From assembly GCA_937917475.1 (NCBI GenBank), contig CALDNF010000080.1, forward strand, positions 1 to 7,765: 7,765 nt of DNA. Reading direction: 5' to 3'. The stretch comes from an uncultured Faecalibacterium sp. (lineage in GTDB: Bacteria > Bacillota > Clostridia > Oscillospirales > Ruminococcaceae). Numbering within the stretch: the stretch's first letter is position 1; every line of letters starts with the position of its first letter. The translations under genes and the position numbers were made by a program. The notes beneath the pieces are model-generated. The model worked only from the letters and a program-made list of their open reading frames with translations. It searched no databases and had not been told where the DNA came from. Below are positions 6,204-7,765 of the stretch, piece after piece.

Positions 6204-7127
6204 ATGTCAAAACGTATTTTGGACTGCTATGCATCGGATTTTGCCCATTTTACCAAGAAGGACCTGCTGGAATCCATCCGGAAGAGTGAGGGCCGGGTGC
6301 TGGCGTGTGAGACCATCGGCACGGTACAGCCCATGCTGGGCAATGTGACCAATGCGGAATTCGTCTCTGCAATGGGGGCGGATATTGTGCTGCTGAATAT
6401 GTTCGATGTCCAGAAACCCGCTATCCGGGGCCTGCCGGAAACGGAGCCGGAAAATGTGGTCCGGCTGCTCAAAAAGCTGACCGGACGCCCGGTGGGCATC
6501 AATCTGGAACCGGTGGAAGAGGGCGAAGAAGAGGAGACCGACCCGCTCTGGAAAATGTCGGACGGACGCCGTGCCACAGTGGAAAATGCTCTGCGTGCCA
6601 AGGAACTGGGGGTGGACTTTATCCTTCTGACCGGAAATCCGGGCATGGGCGTTTCCAACCCGGCTATCGTCCGGACGCTCCGGCAGTTCCGGGAAGCTGT
6701 GGGGGACAGCATCGTTCTGGCCGCCGGCAAGATGCACGCTGCCGGCATCCTATCGGAAGCTGCGGAAAATATCATGACGGAACAGGATGTGGCAGATTTC
6801 GTGCAGGCCGGTGCAGAGATCGTTCTGCTGCCCGCTCCCGGTACCGTACCCGGCATCACGGTGGAATATGCCCGCTCTCTGGTAAGCTGTGCCCATCGTC
6901 TTAGTGCACTGACCATTACTGCCATTGGCACTTCGCAGGAAGGTGCAGATACCGATACCATCAAACGTCTGGCTCTGATGTGCAAGATGACCGGAACGGA
7001 TATCCACCACCTTGGCGATGCGGGCTATGCGGGAATGTCTCTGCCCGAAAATATCATGGCTTACTCGGTGGCTATCCGGGGCATCCGCCACACCTATCAC
7101 CGGATGGCAGCCTCGGTGGAGCGGTAA
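6204..7127 (+). CDS. Conserved predicted TIM-barrel protein of unknown function
   Basis: This 307-residue soluble protein has no signal peptide or membrane helix. Alternating strands and helices with glycine-rich strand ends suggest a (beta/alpha)8 barrel: RVLACE (31-36), DIVLLNMFD (60-68), PVGINLEP (96-103), DFILLTGNPGMG (138-149), SIVLAAGKMHAAG (169-181), EIVLLPAPGTVPG (205-217), ALTITAIGTSQEG (235-247) and DIHHLGDAGYAGM (266-278). The ends GNPGMG, AAGKMHAAG, APGTVPG and HHLGDAGYAG are likely ligand or phosphate loops. I recall similar proteins in Firmicutes annotated loosely as phosphonomutase-like, BtpA-like or DUF proteins, often near sugar transport genes; none has a reaction I can assign. 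Being last in a polysaccharide operon, it may act on a sugar phosphate, but this is a guess. A short acidic insert (105-111, EEGEEEE) is unusual. Confidence 0.85.
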   Translation: MSKRILDCYASDFAHFTKKDLLESIRKSEGRVLACETIGTVQPMLGNVTNAEFVSAMGADIVLLNMFDVQKPAIRGLPETEPENVVRLLKKLTGRPVGINLEPVEEGEEEETDPLWKMSDGRRATVENALRAKELGVDFILLTGNPGMGVSNPAIVRTLRQFREAVGDSIVLAAGKMHAAGILSEAAENIMTEQDVADFVQAGAEIVLLPAPGTVPGITVEYARSLVSCAHRLSALTITAIGTSQEGADTDTIKRLALMCKMTGTDIHHLGDAGYAGMSLPENIMAYSVAIRGIRHTYHRMAASVER

Positions 7128-7134
7128 TTCTGAA

Positions 7135-7163
7135 TTGCAAAGAGGGGAGAACCTTGGTATAAT
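7135..7163 (+). promoter_or_regulatory. Strong extended -10 promoter before the sugar transferase gene
   Basis: TTGCAA (7135-7140), a 17-base spacer and a perfect TATAAT (7158-7163) preceded by TG and one base (7155-7157) form a near-consensus extended -10 promoter. The start point is expected near 7170, giving a leader of about 48 bases. There is no terminator between the TIM-barrel stop (7127) and this promoter, so read-through from the upstream operon can also reach the next gene. Confidence 0.85.
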
Positions 7164-7170
7164 AGGGCTG

Positions 7171-7188
7171 TTTTTCGGATCTGAAAAA
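7171..7188 (+). other. AT-rich inverted repeat at the 5' end of the leader
   Basis: TTTTTC (7171-7176) and GAAAAA (7183-7188) are complementary across a 6-base GGATCT loop, close to the predicted transcript start. Five of the six pairs are A-T, so the hairpin is weak in RNA. It could be an mRNA 5' stem-loop, a protein site or chance. It is not a terminator, because no T tract follows it. Confidence 0.4.
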
Positions 7189-7205
7189 ACGGAACATAAA
7201 AATAG

Positions 7206-7217
7206 GGAGGAACCTCC
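7206..7217 (+). promoter_or_regulatory. Shine-Dalgarno within a small inverted repeat
   Basis: The ribosome binding site GGAGG (7206-7210) is followed, 2 bases later, by its exact complement CCTCC (7213-7217), which abuts the ATG at 7218. Four pairs can form around a GAAC loop, tying up most of the site. The GGAGG-to-ATG spacing of 7 bases is normal, so the site supports this start. Confidence 0.6.
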
Positions 7218-7765
7218 ATGTATCGCAATGGAATCAAACGGCTGCTGGCTGTCGTCCTGTCTCTGTGCGGGATGATCGTTTTGTCGCCTCTTCTGCTCAT
7301 CCTCTGCATCGCCATCAAGCTGGATTCGCCCGGCCCGGTGCTGTTCAAGCAAAAGCGGGTGGGCATCCATAAAAAACACTTCAACATCCTCAAATTCCGT
7401 ACCATGCGGATCGATACCCCTCACGATATGCCTACCCATATGCTCAAGGACCCGGACCAGTATATCACCCGGATGGGACATTTCCTCCGCAAGACCAGCT
7501 TGGATGAACTCCCGCAGCTCTGGAACATCTTTGTGGGCGATATGGCGGTCATCGGCCCCCGGCCTGCCCTCTGGAACCAGTATGACCTGCTGGCCGAGCG
7601 GGACAAATACGGTGCAAATGACGTCCGCCCTGGCCTGACTGGCTGGGCGCAGATCCATGGTCGGGATGAACTGGAGATCGCAGAAAAGGCAAAGCTGGAC
7701 GGCGATTATGTCCAGCATCTGAGTTTCTGGCTGGATGTGAAATGTTTCTTCGGCACCATCAAGGC
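7218..7765 (+). CDS. Polyprenyl-phosphate phosphoglycosyl transferase (WcaJ/PglC/CpsE type sugar transferase), 3' partial
   Basis: The window gives 182 complete codons with no stop. The protein opens with MYRNGIKRLL and one hydrophobic segment (about 9-33) containing Ser23-Pro24, the break that makes the re-entrant membrane helix of PglC-type enzymes. Then come DSPGPVLFKQKRVG (36-49), LKFRTM (58-63), RKTSLDELPQLWN (91-103) with the catalytic Asp96-Glu97 pair, GDMAVIGPRP (107-116) and VRPGLTGWAQIHGRDE (136-151). These are the hallmarks of the bacterial sugar transferase family, which moves a sugar-1-phosphate from a UDP-sugar to undecaprenyl phosphate at the cytoplasmic membrane face, the first step of capsule, exopolysaccharide or glycoprotein glycan assembly. 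The long N-terminal domain of WcaJ-like members is absent, so this is the short form, probably missing only the last few dozen residues. Its sugar cannot be told from sequence. It has its own promoter and probably heads a further glycan cluster to the right. Confidence 0.94.
   Translation, partial: MYRNGIKRLLAVVLSLCGMIVLSPLLLILCIAIKLDSPGPVLFKQKRVGIHKKHFNILKFRTMRIDTPHDMPTHMLKDPDQYITRMGHFLRKTSLDELPQLWNIFVGDMAVIGPRPALWNQYDLLAERDKYGANDVRPGLTGWAQIHGRDELEIAEKAKLDGDYVQHLSFWLDVKCFFGTIK

Noticed and set aside
7128..7217. Terminator between the TIM-barrel gene and the sugar transferase
   Set aside because: The only inverted repeat (7171-7188) is AT-rich, weak and lacks a following T tract, and it lies downstream of the promoter.
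1..7765. CRISPR arrays, tRNA or rRNA genes, insertion sequences
   Set aside because: I saw no regularly spaced repeats, cloverleaf genes, transposase motifs or terminal inverted repeats; coding sequence fills almost all of the window.

Overview
The window looks like a stretch of a Gram-positive, anaerobic gut Firmicute chromosome. A Faecalibacterium- or Subdoligranulum-like member of the Oscillospiraceae is my best guess. This is an inference from the moderately high GC content, the purine-rich Shine-Dalgarno sites, the flavin reductase type at the left edge and the style of the sugar transferase at the right edge; no marker gene proves it. All supported genes are on the + strand.

Left edge (1-1281): the C-terminal two thirds of a large FAD-dependent oxidoreductase of the fumarate reductase / 3-ketosteroid dehydrogenase superfamily. 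It is cut by the window start and closed by a strong intrinsic terminator (about 1313-1355). The gene is unrelated in role to what follows.

Centre (1409-7127): a compact operon behind a well-formed promoter (TTGAAA, 17 bases, TATTAT). Its genes overlap or are separated by only 15 bases. In order they encode: (1) a soluble family-2 glycosyltransferase of the polyprenyl-phosphate-sugar synthase type; (2) a BcsA-like membrane polysaccharide synthase with all the processive-synthase motifs, a BcsA-type gating loop and an intact c-di-GMP-binding PilZ domain; (3) a 633-residue multi-pass membrane protein resembling GT-C glycosyltransferases that use lipid-phosphate sugars outside the membrane; (4) a predicted TIM-barrel protein of unknown function. 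There is no recognisable BcsB, endoglucanase or flippase here.

The attractive reading is a small c-di-GMP-switched exopolysaccharide system. Gene 2 would spin out a polymer, and genes 1 and 3 would make and use a lipid-linked sugar to decorate it, or another surface target, outside the cell. That division of labour is inferred, not shown.

Right edge (7135-7765): a second very good promoter (TTGCAA, 17 bases, extended -10 TGGTATAAT) and a short leader lead into a membrane phosphoglycosyl transferase (WcaJ/PglC/CpsE type). This is the enzyme that normally starts lipid-linked glycan assembly, and it runs off the window. A capsule or exopolysaccharide cluster probably continues to the right.
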